DNA of 64,000 nucleotides from Maribacter polysiphoniae (GTDB lineage Bacteria > Bacteroidota > Bacteroidia > Flavobacteriales > Flavobacteriaceae), in NCBI RefSeq assembly GCF_003148665.1, contig NZ_QGGQ01000010.1, positions 124,001 to 188,000 on the forward strand. Direction: 5' to 3'. This document shows, one piece after another, positions 8,944 through 17,489 of the stretch. The first letter of the stretch is position 1, and the number at the start of each line of letters is the position of its first letter. A program made the translations under genes and the position numbers. The notes under the pieces were generated by a model that saw nothing but the letters and a program-made list of their open reading frames with translations, was not told the DNA's origin and ran no database searches.

Positions 8944-10797
8944 ATGATTTTAAACCTCAAAGGCCTTTGGCAACTGGGTATTGCCTTTTCCATTACACTA
9001 TTATTTTACACCTGTTCACGACAAGATACAATTCGACCGGATATAGAAAGAAGACTGGCTGAACTGGATAGCCTATCCCAAACACAACCGAAACAATCAC
9101 TTTTGGAGTTGGATAGTGTATTGCAAAACAATAAACACCTAACCACCTTGGAACGGGCCATGGTATTGTTTAATAAAGGAGAGGCCTTATACTTGAACGA
9201 CCAATACCAGGAAGCGCTTAACACCCACTTGAAGTGTTATGATTTGTTTGTTGAATTAAATGATAAATACAATGAAGGTCGTTGTTTGATTACCCTGAGT
9301 GGGGCATCGCTGCACATGGGGGATTTGGAAACCTCCCAGGTTTATGCCTTAAAAGCATTGCATTTAGCCCAACTGATAGGTGATGCCCGAATTGAGGGAA
9401 AAGCCTACAATCAGCTATTTAAACTACATTTCAAGTTAAAGGATTACGATAAGGCATTGTCTTACATTAAGGCAACGGATAGTTTATATGCCAAAGGGAC
9501 AGACACGACTTCGATTATTGCCATAAAAAGCAATATTGCCAGCGTTTATTTGAAACTTAAAGAATACAATAAGGCCTTGGCAAGTTATTCGGAAGCCATG
9601 TCGCTAAGTCAATCCAAGGGAAATCCCAAAACATTGGTTGCGGTCCTTAACAATATAGGATACACGTATATTGAAGCAGGGGATTACGAGAGTGCGGAAA
9701 AATTTTTAAGAGGTGCTGTTGCTTTAAATAAAAATATACAGGCCATAAACGGGGCGCCATATAAAGGCCTGGGCAATCTATTTTTATTGATGGCCAAAAA
9801 TGATTCTGCAGAAGTTAATTACAACAAGGCATTGGATATCTATAAATCGAATAAAAACGCAAAGGAAGAAATTGAAATAAGGGATAAACTGGTTTCCATA
9901 GCTATTATGTTCGGGGATTACATAAAGGCTTTGAATCACCAAATAGTTAGGGATAGTTTACAAATGCATGTCAATAGTTTGGAAAAAGACAGACTTTTAA
10001 ATTTTGCAAATGTCAATTATGAGGTGAAACAAAAACAAACGGAAATAAACCACCAAAAAGAAATCAATTCGAGGAATCATTGGCTTTTTATCAGTATCGT
10101 TTTGTTATTTGTACTCTTATCCATAGTAATGGTGTTTTATGTGTATAACACCAAATTACGGGCAGCCAATAAGGCCTCGAAATTAGAGCAAAGTTTATTG
10201 CGGGCCCAAATGAATCCACATTTTATATTCAATACACTTGCCGCTATCCAGAATATCACCTTAGAAGGAAACCCGATAAAGTCATCAAATCATATTTCGA
10301 AATTCTCCAAACTGATTAGACAAAATTTCGATTATGTAAGAAAAGAATCCATCACGTTGGATAAAGAAATCGCAATGATTTCCAATTATATAGAAACGCA
10401 ACAACTACGCTTTAACAATGCCTTTACCTATTCCATTGAAATTGGGGAGGCCATAGACGTTTCCCAAATAAAGGTACCTCCAATGCTATTGCAACCTTTT
10501 GTTGAGAATGCTATAGAATATGGTCTAAAAGAGAAAAAGGAAGGCGGAAGGATTCTTCTTAAAATAGAAAAAGATGCCCAAGGATTGTTATTTATGATCT
10601 CGGATAATGGTATTGGAAGGTCCGTAAAGGCCAAGCAAGAAAAAATAACGGAGGAACTGCACGCAACATCTATTATTAGGGAACGTTTGAAAATGAGAAA
10701 AAAGGGGGAGGAAAAATCCTTTATTATTGAAGATCTCTTTGATGAAAACAATAAACCTACTGGCACAAAAGTGTTTTTTAAATTAAAAATCAAATGA
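8944..10797 (+). CDS. TPR-containing LytS-type sensor histidine kinase
   Basis: A 617-residue membrane sensor. A hydrophobic N terminus with a possible lipobox (LLFYTCS) is followed by about 300 residues of tetratricopeptide-like helical pairs (recurrent EALNTHLKCY, DYDKALSYI, EYNKALASY), then one transmembrane helix near residues 378-402 (WLFISIVLLFVLLSIVMVF). The cytoplasmic part is a His_kinase (LytS) domain with RAQMNPHFIFNTLAAIQNI, the phospho-accepting His near residue 424, and an ATPase domain with PFVENAIEYGLK and ISDNGIGRS. It would sense an envelope signal through the TPR region and phosphorylate the next gene's product, which overlaps it by four bases (ATGA). The signal is unknown. 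Confidence 0.92.
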   Translation: MILNLKGLWQLGIAFSITLLFYTCSRQDTIRPDIERRLAELDSLSQTQPKQSLLELDSVLQNNKHLTTLERAMVLFNKGEALYLNDQYQEALNTHLKCYDLFVELNDKYNEGRCLITLSGASLHMGDLETSQVYALKALHLAQLIGDARIEGKAYNQLFKLHFKLKDYDKALSYIKATDSLYAKGTDTTSIIAIKSNIASVYLKLKEYNKALASYSEAMSLSQSKGNPKTLVAVLNNIGYTYIEAGDYESAEKFLRGAVALNKNIQAINGAPYKGLGNLFLLMAKNDSAEVNYNKALDIYKSNKNAKEEIEIRDKLVSIAIMFGDYIKALNHQIVRDSLQMHVNSLEKDRLLNFANVNYEVKQKQTEINHQKEINSRNHWLFISIVLLFVLLSIVMVFYVYNTKLRAANKASKLEQSLLRAQMNPHFIFNTLAAIQNITLEGNPIKSSNHISKFSKLIRQNFDYVRKESITLDKEIAMISNYIETQQLRFNNAFTYSIEIGEAIDVSQIKVPPMLLQPFVENAIEYGLKEKKEGGRILLKIEKDAQGLLFMISDNGIGRSVKAKQEKITEELHATSIIRERLKMRKKGEEKSFIIEDLFDENNKPTGTKVFFKLKIK

Positions 10798-11531
10798 TAA
10801 AAGCGGTTATTATAGAAGATGAGTTCAATGCTATGAATACATTGGACAAGCTTATTAGATATACCCAAAAGGATATTGAGGTAATTGCTAAAATCGATAA
10901 TGTTGTTGAAGCCATAGCTTTTTTAAAAAAGCATACACCTGATCTTATTTTTTTGGATATTGATCTTATTGGAGGAAATGCATTTCAAATTTTAGAGGCT
11001 TTGGACAGTATAGCCTTTAAGATAATTTTCACCACCGCCTACGATGAGTTTGCCATTAAGGCCATAAAGTTCGACACTATTGATTACTTGCTAAAACCAA
11101 TAGATTCGGAGGAACTGACAGCATGTATGGACCGCTTTAAGGAGGTTTTTAAGAAAGAGCAGGTCTATAAAAATGCCTTGGATAAGGTTAATGAGATCAA
11201 TGACAAGGAAATTCAAAAAACGTTATTGATCAAAACGGCAGATGCACAGTATTTCCTTGGGATAAAGGAAATCATACGCTGCCAGTCCGATGGTAGTTAT
11301 ACGATTTTCCATACCGCGGACAGAAAAATAATGAGCGCCCGTAACCTGAAATACTATGAGAACATTTTAAGTGAGCATACCTTTGTTAGGGTACATCAAT
11401 CCCATCTGGTAAATGTGAAATATATAAAGACCATTAACGCCAATAATACCGTTTGCTTAACGAACAACGAAAAAATACCCGTGGCTACGCGCAAAAAATC
11501 TTATCTAAAGCAGCTTTTGGAAACCTTTTAA
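10794..11531 (+). CDS. LytTR-family response regulator
   Basis: A 245-residue response regulator. The receiver domain (residues 1-120) has VIIEDEFNA acidic residues, the phospho-Asp in PDLIFLDIDL (about residue 54), the Thr in FTTAYDEFA and the Lys in LLKPID. Residues about 140-245 form a LytTR DNA-binding domain with IIRCQSDGSYTIFH and FVRVHQSHLVNV. It overlaps the kinase gene by four bases, so the two form a cognate pair. LytTR proteins bind direct repeats upstream of targets; the cluster that begins 108 bases downstream is the obvious candidate target but no site was proved. Confidence 0.95.
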   Translation: MIKAVIIEDEFNAMNTLDKLIRYTQKDIEVIAKIDNVVEAIAFLKKHTPDLIFLDIDLIGGNAFQILEALDSIAFKIIFTTAYDEFAIKAIKFDTIDYLLKPIDSEELTACMDRFKEVFKKEQVYKNALDKVNEINDKEIQKTLLIKTADAQYFLGIKEIIRCQSDGSYTIFHTADRKIMSARNLKYYENILSEHTFVRVHQSHLVNVKYIKTINANNTVCLTNNEKIPVATRKKSYLKQLLETF

Positions 11532-11570
11532 GTGCAAATACAAAACAAAAAACGGCAAATATAAAACGGA

Positions 11571-11602
11571 TTTAAAATAGCGCTTTCCCAATCTTAGTTT
11601 TG
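11571..11602 (+). promoter_or_regulatory. Candidate promoter of the 11.6-15.8 kb cluster
   Basis: TAGTTTTG at 11595-11602 matches the Bacteroidota -7 consensus TAnnTTTG and lies 36 bases before the ATG at 11639. A weak -33 element, TTTA at 11571-11574, is 20 bases upstream. It lies just after the response-regulator stop codon, suggesting the downstream cluster can be transcribed separately from the two-component genes. Confidence 0.4.
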
Positions 11603-11638
11603 AGGCAAATAAACAAATAACCCTTAAAATAAAAGATC

Positions 11639-12049
11639 ATGGGACTAAAAGAAAACCGATTTACCAAAACTTTCCAAGAAGAACAATTTCCAGAACTAAA
11701 AGCTCAAATAATCGAAGCTGCAGGTTTTGATGTGGCATTCAATATTGAATGGGACACTTTATTTGAAAATCGTTTTTTACATCTGTATAACGATTCATAT
11801 CCGAAAATTTACTTTTTTCCACTTATTGAGGCTTTTAAGTCCATTGCTTCCGATGATATGGGTAAGGAAGCTTTGGCAGAAAGTTTAAAGGCAATACGTA
11901 TCACAAACACCAAAGACCATCACAACCCCAAAAATGCATATTCTTTTGCCGACGGTATCTTGACCGTGGATCATAGTCCCATCCTAAATGCCGATAAGGT
12001 GGAGGACAGGACAAAAACCCTAATAGACCTGTTGGAAAACAATTTATAG
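11639..12049 (+). CDS. Uncharacterised protein, stand-alone copy of a duplicated domain
   Basis: A 136-residue soluble protein without signal peptide or membrane helix. It is a clear paralogue of residues 1-135 of the protein encoded at 13183: both begin MGLKE(N/K)R and share FENRFxHLYND-YPKIYF, PLxEAFKxI, a DHSPxxNADK motif and a C-terminal DRTxxxxxLLE helix. I do not recognise a named family. The domain has many conserved aromatic and acidic positions spread over its length, suggesting a compact fold. It opens a same-strand cluster ending with an M48 protease. Confidence 0.8.
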   Translation: MGLKENRFTKTFQEEQFPELKAQIIEAAGFDVAFNIEWDTLFENRFLHLYNDSYPKIYFFPLIEAFKSIASDDMGKEALAESLKAIRITNTKDHHNPKNAYSFADGILTVDHSPILNADKVEDRTKTLIDLLENNL

Positions 12050-12091
12050 AAGTTTCTATAACCTATTAGTTAACAGGTAATTGCCATTGAT

Positions 12092-12370
12092 TTGTATAGA
12101 TCTGCCATCCATATCTTTTTAATCGGATTCTTTTTGTCGCTCGTAGGCTGTGAGGTTTCCCAGAGTGAGGCAAAAAAGGACCTTATGGAGTATCTGAAGA
12201 TGCATCATGAAAACGAATATGAGATCCTGACTTTTAAAAGGAATTTTAATACAGCCAACATGAACCCTGATTTATTTTGGGTAGAAATTGGGCTTGTGGA
12301 AAATCCGAAGGTTATCATAAGTTTTGAATGGGACGCAAAAGAAAAGGCCTTGTATATATCGGCATATTAG
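12092..12370 (+). CDS. Small putative lipoprotein
   Basis: A 92-residue protein with a signal peptide ending in a lipobox (FFLSLVGC), the Cys at about residue 20, followed by a soluble part with alternating charged and aromatic residues (NEYEILTFKRNF, PDLFWVEIGL, VIISFEWD). The predicted start is TTG at 12092, since no in-frame ATG lies upstream of the signal helix. No family recognised. It lies 42 bases after the previous gene and 109 before the next, on the same strand, so it probably belongs to the cluster as an envelope component. Confidence 0.6.
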   Translation: MYRSAIHIFLIGFFLSLVGCEVSQSEAKKDLMEYLKMHHENEYEILTFKRNFNTANMNPDLFWVEIGLVENPKVIISFEWDAKEKALYISAY

Positions 12371-12479
12371 ATATGGAAGCCTTAGCGCGAAATCCTAGCA
12401 AGGGTAAACCCCATTTTTTGCCACACAAAATAACCAAGAGGTCAGAAGCAATCAATAGCATTCATAACACCGGAATATC

Positions 12480-13136
12480 ATGGAAAAAACAGCGTATTAT
12501 AAAGCGTTTGTGGCACAAACGCCTGAGGATATCGTTCAATCCGTTTTTAAAAATGGGGAAGACGTTTTAGTAGCGATTTCATTGAATAACGGAGCCTATT
12601 TGGAAGGTGTGATTATTGATGTAAAACAAGAAGACAACCATCATAAAATGGTTTGCATGCTTTCGCAGGATGAACAAATATCTTTTTTTCCGGCACATGC
12701 CATAACCCTTATTACGGTTAAGCAACCGAAAAAGATGTTGGTGGAATTGTCTAAGGGGAACATTAGTAGACCAATGCCAACCAATGATGAAAACCTTTCT
12801 GTTTTACAACTTAAACGATGGTTGCATACGGAGAAAGTTCAATTGGGAAACCAAATAAAGGAGCTTAAAATAGATACGATCCCTCTTGATGCCTTTAACA
12901 ACAGGCTAAACCTTCAAGATGTAATCAAGGCCTTGGTCATAGCAAAAGGGGAGATTACAAAGGATGGGTTAGGGGAGGAAGCATGGCAGGGGGTTGAAAC
13001 CATTGTTATAAAACAAGCAGATAGACTGTTTCTGCAAATTGAAGGAAAAACCTTGACGATGTCCATAGCCGTGGATAAAGCTTTGCCAAAATCACTATCC
13101 AAAATATTGGAAGAGAAACTACTGGAAATAGTATAA
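12480..13136 (+). CDS. Uncharacterised protein with possible Sm-like N-terminal barrel
   Basis: A 218-residue soluble protein with ATG preceded by an AT-rich spacer. Residues about 15-80 read as a run of beta strands (DVLVAISLNNGAYLEGVIID, then KMVCMLS and FFPAHAITLITV) that look like a small Sm/SH3-type barrel; the C-terminal half (about 105-218) is mixed helix and strand (VIKALVIAKGEITKDG; ETIVIKQADRLFLQIEG). The barrel reading is inference from pattern only. No family name can be given. Position within the cluster, between a lipoprotein and the DUF6882-like gene (46 bases), implies joint transcription. Confidence 0.75.
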   Translation: MEKTAYYKAFVAQTPEDIVQSVFKNGEDVLVAISLNNGAYLEGVIIDVKQEDNHHKMVCMLSQDEQISFFPAHAITLITVKQPKKMLVELSKGNISRPMPTNDENLSVLQLKRWLHTEKVQLGNQIKELKIDTIPLDAFNNRLNLQDVIKALVIAKGEITKDGLGEEAWQGVETIVIKQADRLFLQIEGKTLTMSIAVDKALPKSLSKILEEKLLEIV

Positions 13137-13182
13137 CAGAGTAAATCATTTTAAAGAAATAACAAAGACATAAAATAATAGT

Positions 13183-14349
13183 ATGGGACTAAAAGAAAAG
13201 AGAATTATCAAAGCATTTCAAAACGATTTGTTTCCAGCGTTGGAAACACAGATCAATGAAGCGGCAGGGTACGCTGTGCCTTTGGATATTTTATGGGATA
13301 CATTAATGGAAAACCGTTTTTCCCATTTATATAATGATACGTATCCAAAAATATATTTTCTACCCTTGGTAGAGGCTTTTAAAGCCATTTGTGCGGACGA
13401 AATGGGGGCTGGACTTTTAAAGGCCGGATTAAAGAAAGTAATTATCGTAAATGAAAACAACGAACACAACTTGCAGCGTGCCATTACTTTTGAGGATGGA
13501 GTCTTGAAAATAGACCATAGTCCAGTCATAAATGCTGATAAGATAGCGGATAGGACAGCCCGGATCACCGCCTTATTGGAAGAAAAATTAGGGGATTTTG
13601 CGGAAGGGACATCAGAAACCCCAACATCGGAATCGAAAGACAAAAAGGGAGAAACAGTAGAATCCCAGGAATCTGCCAAAATGGACATTCAAGAATTGTA
13701 TAACCAATCATTTTTGATCTCTATGGAAAAACAGGAGATCTTCAGCGAAATGGTGGAAGGTTTAGGTTGGAGTTGCGATATGCTTGAAGGTAAATTGACC
13801 TATGGGGAGGATAAGGTTTTCGACATACAGATCATAGGGTCTTATTCCATAAATGAAAAAAGCTGGTTGTGGGCCTGGGCGAATACACAAAGTGGTATTC
13901 CGGAAAAGTTTTTACAAACGGCTTTGGCCATGAAATCCATCGGGGAGGCCTATCAGATAGAGGATTTATTGACTCCCAAGAAAGAAATGGATTCCGATCC
14001 TGGAACTTATTTCTCGACCGTAGCTTCGGCCATGTTAAAGGAAAGTTGTTATGTGCCCTTAACGTACAAAGGTTTGGTTGTTTATGTAACGGTCAATTCA
14101 AAAGAGGCGGACAGTAAAGCACGTACGGCACCAGCATTGATCTGCTCCCATTTTACCAATGTAGCCGCAAATTATACATTCCCACACAAGTACACGCTGT
14201 TCTATTATCTAAAGGCCAAAGGATATGAAGTTGAACTTCCTGGCAACAACATTGTTGCCAAAAAAGGGGATGATCGGATACTAGGCATTTTCGACTTAAA
14301 AGGGAATCTCATGAAAATTTCAAATTCAAAAATAACCGTTCAAGCGTAA
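13183..14349 (+). CDS. Two-domain protein: duplicated unknown domain plus DUF6882-like domain
   Basis: A 388-residue soluble protein. Residues 1-135 repeat the domain of the protein at 11639. A Thr/Ser/Glu-rich linker (about 138-165, TSETPTSESKDKKGETVES) leads to a C-terminal domain (about 170-388) with SWLWAWANTQSGIPEKFLQ and TYFSTVASAML, a pattern I associate with DUF6882. Function unknown for both domains. No signal peptide. The gene starts 46 bases after its neighbour and ends 6 bases before the M48 protease gene, the tightest spacing in the cluster, so the two products are likely made together and may interact. Confidence 0.8.
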   Translation: MGLKEKRIIKAFQNDLFPALETQINEAAGYAVPLDILWDTLMENRFSHLYNDTYPKIYFLPLVEAFKAICADEMGAGLLKAGLKKVIIVNENNEHNLQRAITFEDGVLKIDHSPVINADKIADRTARITALLEEKLGDFAEGTSETPTSESKDKKGETVESQESAKMDIQELYNQSFLISMEKQEIFSEMVEGLGWSCDMLEGKLTYGEDKVFDIQIIGSYSINEKSWLWAWANTQSGIPEKFLQTALAMKSIGEAYQIEDLLTPKKEMDSDPGTYFSTVASAMLKESCYVPLTYKGLVVYVTVNSKEADSKARTAPALICSHFTNVAANYTFPHKYTLFYYLKAKGYEVELPGNNIVAKKGDDRILGIFDLKGNLMKISNSKITVQA

Positions 14350-14355
14350 TACATT

Positions 14356-15849
14356 ATGTCATACACATCACAAACAATTTCAGACTTGGAAAAGGAACAT
14401 CAAGAAGCTCTAAAAGCGGCTCAGGATAAGATGTTAACCGATTTAAACGATGCCCAGACATCCGGGAATTACGAAAAAATTGAGGAAGCCAGTATTGTAT
14501 TCCAGAATATAGCAACGGAATTAGCCAATGAATACACCAAACGTATTGAAGAAATCAATGCGATGAACCATAAGGTGGTAGCCGATAATGCGCCAGGGAT
14601 CTACACCGATAAGAGGACCAATATAGATTTAAACCTTTTGGTGTACGATGGTGATAGGGATTATGTTCTTGAATTCCAAAAGGACGAATTGATCCAAAAT
14701 ACCTTAGAAAAGGTAAATGAAAACAATGGCAAGTTCAAGTCTAGAAAACATTTGTTGAAATCAAGTTTAAGGTTAACGAAAACCTTGGCACCAATGCTTC
14801 ATGAAATAGGGGAGCATTGCAAAAATACCTTAAAGCTTAAAGCCGATATTGAGTTTTTTGTTTACCAAAACGATATGTTCAATGCGTCTTGCTATCCACC
14901 GGATGAGAACAAATTATATATTATTTTATCTTCCGGTATTTTGGAACGTTTCTCTAAGGAAGAATTGACTTTTGTTGTTGGCCATGAAATCGGACACGTA
15001 CTTTTTGAGCATTTTGATTATCCTGTACGACAAATTCTGGATGAAGGTGAAACCTGCTTGGCACCGATCCATGCCATGAAATTATATGCTTGGAACAGAA
15101 ATGCCGAGATCAGTGCGGATAGGGCGGGATTGTTATGTTGTCAAAATTTTGAAGCGGTAGGACGTACGTTCTTTAAATTATCTTCGGGAGTAACAACGGA
15201 TTCCTTGGATTTTCAACTGAATGCGTACATAGAACAATTTGTGGATTTGGAAGAAGTACTGAACGATGCCAATCACGATCCGTCCGACTGGTATAGCAGT
15301 CACCCATTTAGTCCCTTACGTATCAAGGCCTTAGAGCTTTTCAATAAAAGTGAAACCTATGCGGCTTTTAATAAAAGCATCACAGGTGAAATTACCGAGG
15401 AAGCCATGGAACTTGAGATTAAACGCATTATGTCGTTGATGGAACCGGAAAATCTGGAAGATAATAGCGAACATTCCGAAAAAATACAGCGTTTAATGTT
15501 TTTAGGGGGCTATTTGATCTCAAAGGCTGACGGTGTGGTTGATGAGGCAGAGATACAGGCATTGAGCAGTATTGTTTCTCCCAAGGTTTTTGCCAATTGT
15601 ATGATGACCATAAAGGGACTTACGGAACAGGAAATGATCAACGAAGTACAACAATTGACACAAGATCTTGATATTGTCTTATCGGTGATGCAAAAGCTGA
15701 ATATACTAAGGGATCTATCGATTATATCCTACGCCGATGGCCATATAGATGATCGTGAAGTACATGTGTTGTATAATTTAGCCATTTTACTGCGTATACA
15801 TACCGATTTTATCGATCGTGTCATCAATGATGCGCAAGAGGTAAATTAG
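14356..15849 (+). CDS. M48-family zinc metalloprotease with TerB-like C-terminal domain
   Basis: A 497-residue protein. Residues 1-80 are Glu/Lys-rich and likely coiled coil; residues about 120-330 form an M48-type peptidase with VVGHEIGHVLFEHF (zinc HExxH near residue 210) and the third ligand Glu in NAEISADRAG about 40 residues on. Residues about 375-497 contain two paired segments, GGYLISKADGVVDEAEIQAL and ISYADGHIDDREVHVLYNL, the acidic repeat pattern of TerB-like domains. Unlike HtpX-type M48 enzymes there is no transmembrane helix, so it is probably cytoplasmic. TerB domains bind divalent metal and occur in tellurite-resistance and stress systems; substrate here is unknown. A strong terminator follows. 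Confidence 0.88.
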   Translation: MSYTSQTISDLEKEHQEALKAAQDKMLTDLNDAQTSGNYEKIEEASIVFQNIATELANEYTKRIEEINAMNHKVVADNAPGIYTDKRTNIDLNLLVYDGDRDYVLEFQKDELIQNTLEKVNENNGKFKSRKHLLKSSLRLTKTLAPMLHEIGEHCKNTLKLKADIEFFVYQNDMFNASCYPPDENKLYIILSSGILERFSKEELTFVVGHEIGHVLFEHFDYPVRQILDEGETCLAPIHAMKLYAWNRNAEISADRAGLLCCQNFEAVGRTFFKLSSGVTTDSLDFQLNAYIEQFVDLEEVLNDANHDPSDWYSSHPFSPLRIKALELFNKSETYAAFNKSITGEITEEAMELEIKRIMSLMEPENLEDNSEHSEKIQRLMFLGGYLISKADGVVDEAEIQALSSIVSPKVFANCMMTIKGLTEQEMINEVQQLTQDLDIVLSVMQKLNILRDLSIISYADGHIDDREVHVLYNLAILLRIHTDFIDRVINDAQEVN

Positions 15850-15915
15850 GGGTCCGATCTGTATGCTTTAAACCAAAGCTGGACTATAAACAGAAATAAA
15901 CAGGGTAACCATTTA

Positions 15916-15948
15916 AAAGGTAGTGATTTCATGTCACTACCTTTTTTT
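15916..15948. terminator. Intrinsic terminator after the M48 cluster
   Basis: Perfect 11-base arms AAAGGTAGTGA / TCACTACCTTT with a 7-base loop, followed by seven T. It lies 67 bases after the M48 gene stop and before the convergent TPM gene; the A-rich left flank allows use in both directions. Confidence 0.9.
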
Positions 15949-16001
15949 ATTCTTTTGAGGATTATTTGATAAGGTGTATATGCGCCACGAAATTAAACAA
16001 A

Positions 16002-17078
16002 CTACCAACTACCGCTGGAACCACCACCACCAGAGCTTCCCCCACCTCCTGAAAAACTACTGCTTGAACTACTACTGAACCCACTACCATAACTACTTCC
16101 CGAGGAACTATGGGTTGACGAACCAGCACTGTGAAAACCGGTACTTAGATTTTTATTGATAAACCGTTTATCGCTCTTAACCCATGATAATTTATAAGAA
16201 TCGCCATGTGTATATATGCTGTACATAGCAATAAGTACCGGAATAAGGACCAATAAAATACCCAGAAGACCATATAACCACATCAGATCATCGGCTAAAA
16301 AAGTAAGTTGGTCCGGATAGAATTCGAAATCAATGGCAACAATTCCAATAAGGGGCATAAAAAAAAAGACCAATCCGAATAGCATCGGATAGAGAGCGGC
16401 AAATAAGGCAAAAGGAAAGTAGAGCAGGCTGACCTTGCCAATAAGAATCCCCCTAAAGGAAGCAATCAAACTTCGATAGGACCGAAAAATCACATAGGCA
16501 CCAACAGAAAGGAATACCGATAAAAAAAGCGTTACAAAGATTTTGACAAAAATAGAGGAGCCTTCATTTTGAGCTTCTTCCTTAAATTCCTTGGCTGCTT
16601 CGGGATTTCTTAAAATATTGATGATCTGTTCTGTGGCGAGGTCTATCCCCTCATAATATTGCTCTTTTTTAAATTGGGGTATAATTATTTGCCTTATGAT
16701 CCGTGAGGCTATGGCATCGGTAATGTAGGGTTCCAAACCATACCCAACTTCAATCCGTACTTCCCGGTCTAATTGGGAAACGAGAATCAAAAGACCATTG
16801 TCCTTGCCTTTTTGACCAAGTTCATTTGCCCCAAAGGTTTTATACGCATAGTTTTCTATGGTCTCTTGGTGTAGTTTTTTGATGGTGAGTACTGCAATTT
16901 GGTTAGAGGTTTCCTGTTCAAAATCGGTTAGCTTCTCCGAGAGGATTTGCAATTCGGATGCATTGAAAATACCGGCACTGTCCGTTACAATACGATTGAG
17001 TATTGGATATTCCTCTTGTGCCATGCAAAAACTTACCAAAAGGAATAGCAGTCCAGTAAGAAGGTTTTTGATTTTCAT
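16002..17078 (-). CDS. TPM-domain (YgcG/Psb32-like) membrane protein with Ser/Gly-rich tail
   Basis: A 358-residue envelope protein. Signal peptide (about 1-20, cleaved after FCMA), then a TPM domain (about 28-150) with RIVTDSAGIFNASELQILSE and LLILVSQLDREVRIEVGYGL, three or more membrane helices (about 175-200, 210-250 and 265-290), and a tail of Ser and Gly only over the last 40 residues (GGGGSSGGGGSSGSW). This is the normal build of YgcG-like proteins, whose TPM domain in plants and some bacteria has phosphatase or repair roles; the bacterial role is unsettled. It is monocistronic here and convergent with the M48 cluster. Confidence 0.88.
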   Translation of the reverse strand: MKIKNLLTGLLFLLVSFCMAQEEYPILNRIVTDSAGIFNASELQILSEKLTDFEQETSNQIAVLTIKKLHQETIENYAYKTFGANELGQKGKDNGLLILVSQLDREVRIEVGYGLEPYITDAIASRIIRQIIIPQFKKEQYYEGIDLATEQIINILRNPEAAKEFKEEAQNEGSSIFVKIFVTLFLSVFLSVGAYVIFRSYRSLIASFRGILIGKVSLLYFPFALFAALYPMLFGLVFFFMPLIGIVAIDFEFYPDQLTFLADDLMWLYGLLGILLVLIPVLIAMYSIYTHGDSYKLSWVKSDKRFINKNLSTGFHSAGSSTHSSSGSSYGSGFSSSSSSSFSGGGGSSGGGGSSGSW

Positions 17079-17489
17079 TGTGGTCAGTTTTTGCTTAGGT
17101 ATTCAATGGCAACCTTTGATCGGTGCCTAGTAATAGGGTGGGGGCAACCCATCACGTACGAATTCTTAAACGATTCGTTTTTTGTTCTATTGTTTATGGA
17201 AAGGGTAATCACTAGAAAAGGAAAAGATATTGTGTTGATGTTTTTAAGCACCCATGTGTCGTTCGGATTAAAAAGGGGGTGGATAGTGTGACTTGGTAAA
17301 GCTAAAGGGGAAATAGAACCAGGTTAAGGGTGAATTGGGTATCACCTTAAATCCTTGATTTTCACCCAAGCCCTTAAGAATTTATTGAAATCCCATGCTT
17401 TTGAATGATAAATCCATGTTTATTCTTTAGAATACTGCTATTTTTATTGTGTATTTTTAACTGTAAATTAATCACATTCCTAAATAATT
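17079..17489. other. Divergent spacer between TPM gene and Unit A
   Basis: 411 bases without a believable gene. The right half carries the regulatory element described at 17393-17446. An open frame near 17091-17291 (plus) shows no family signature and unnatural composition. Confidence 0.55.
17393..17446 (+). promoter_or_regulatory. Shared regulator site plus -7 box, copy 1 (Unit A)
   Basis: Direct repeat CCATG (17393-17397) and CCATG (17414-17418), 21 bases apart start to start, with the conserved inner string CTTTTGAATGA; exactly 20 bases after the second repeat lies TATTTTTA (17439-17446), a -7-like box. The same layout, same spacings, occurs before the SDR/uxuA operon and before susC. It lies 44-97 bases before the ATG at 17490. 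A two-turn direct repeat suits an AraC-type DNA-binding domain such as that of the hybrid regulator at 46301. Confidence 0.75.

Noticed and set aside
16002-16140. Ser/Gly-only repeat tail of the TPM protein as an assembly artefact or microsatellite
   Set aside because: Such tails are normal in YgcG-like proteins and the frame stays intact.
17091-17291. Plus-strand 66-codon frame upstream of Unit A
   Set aside because: Unnatural composition and lies in a regulatory spacer.
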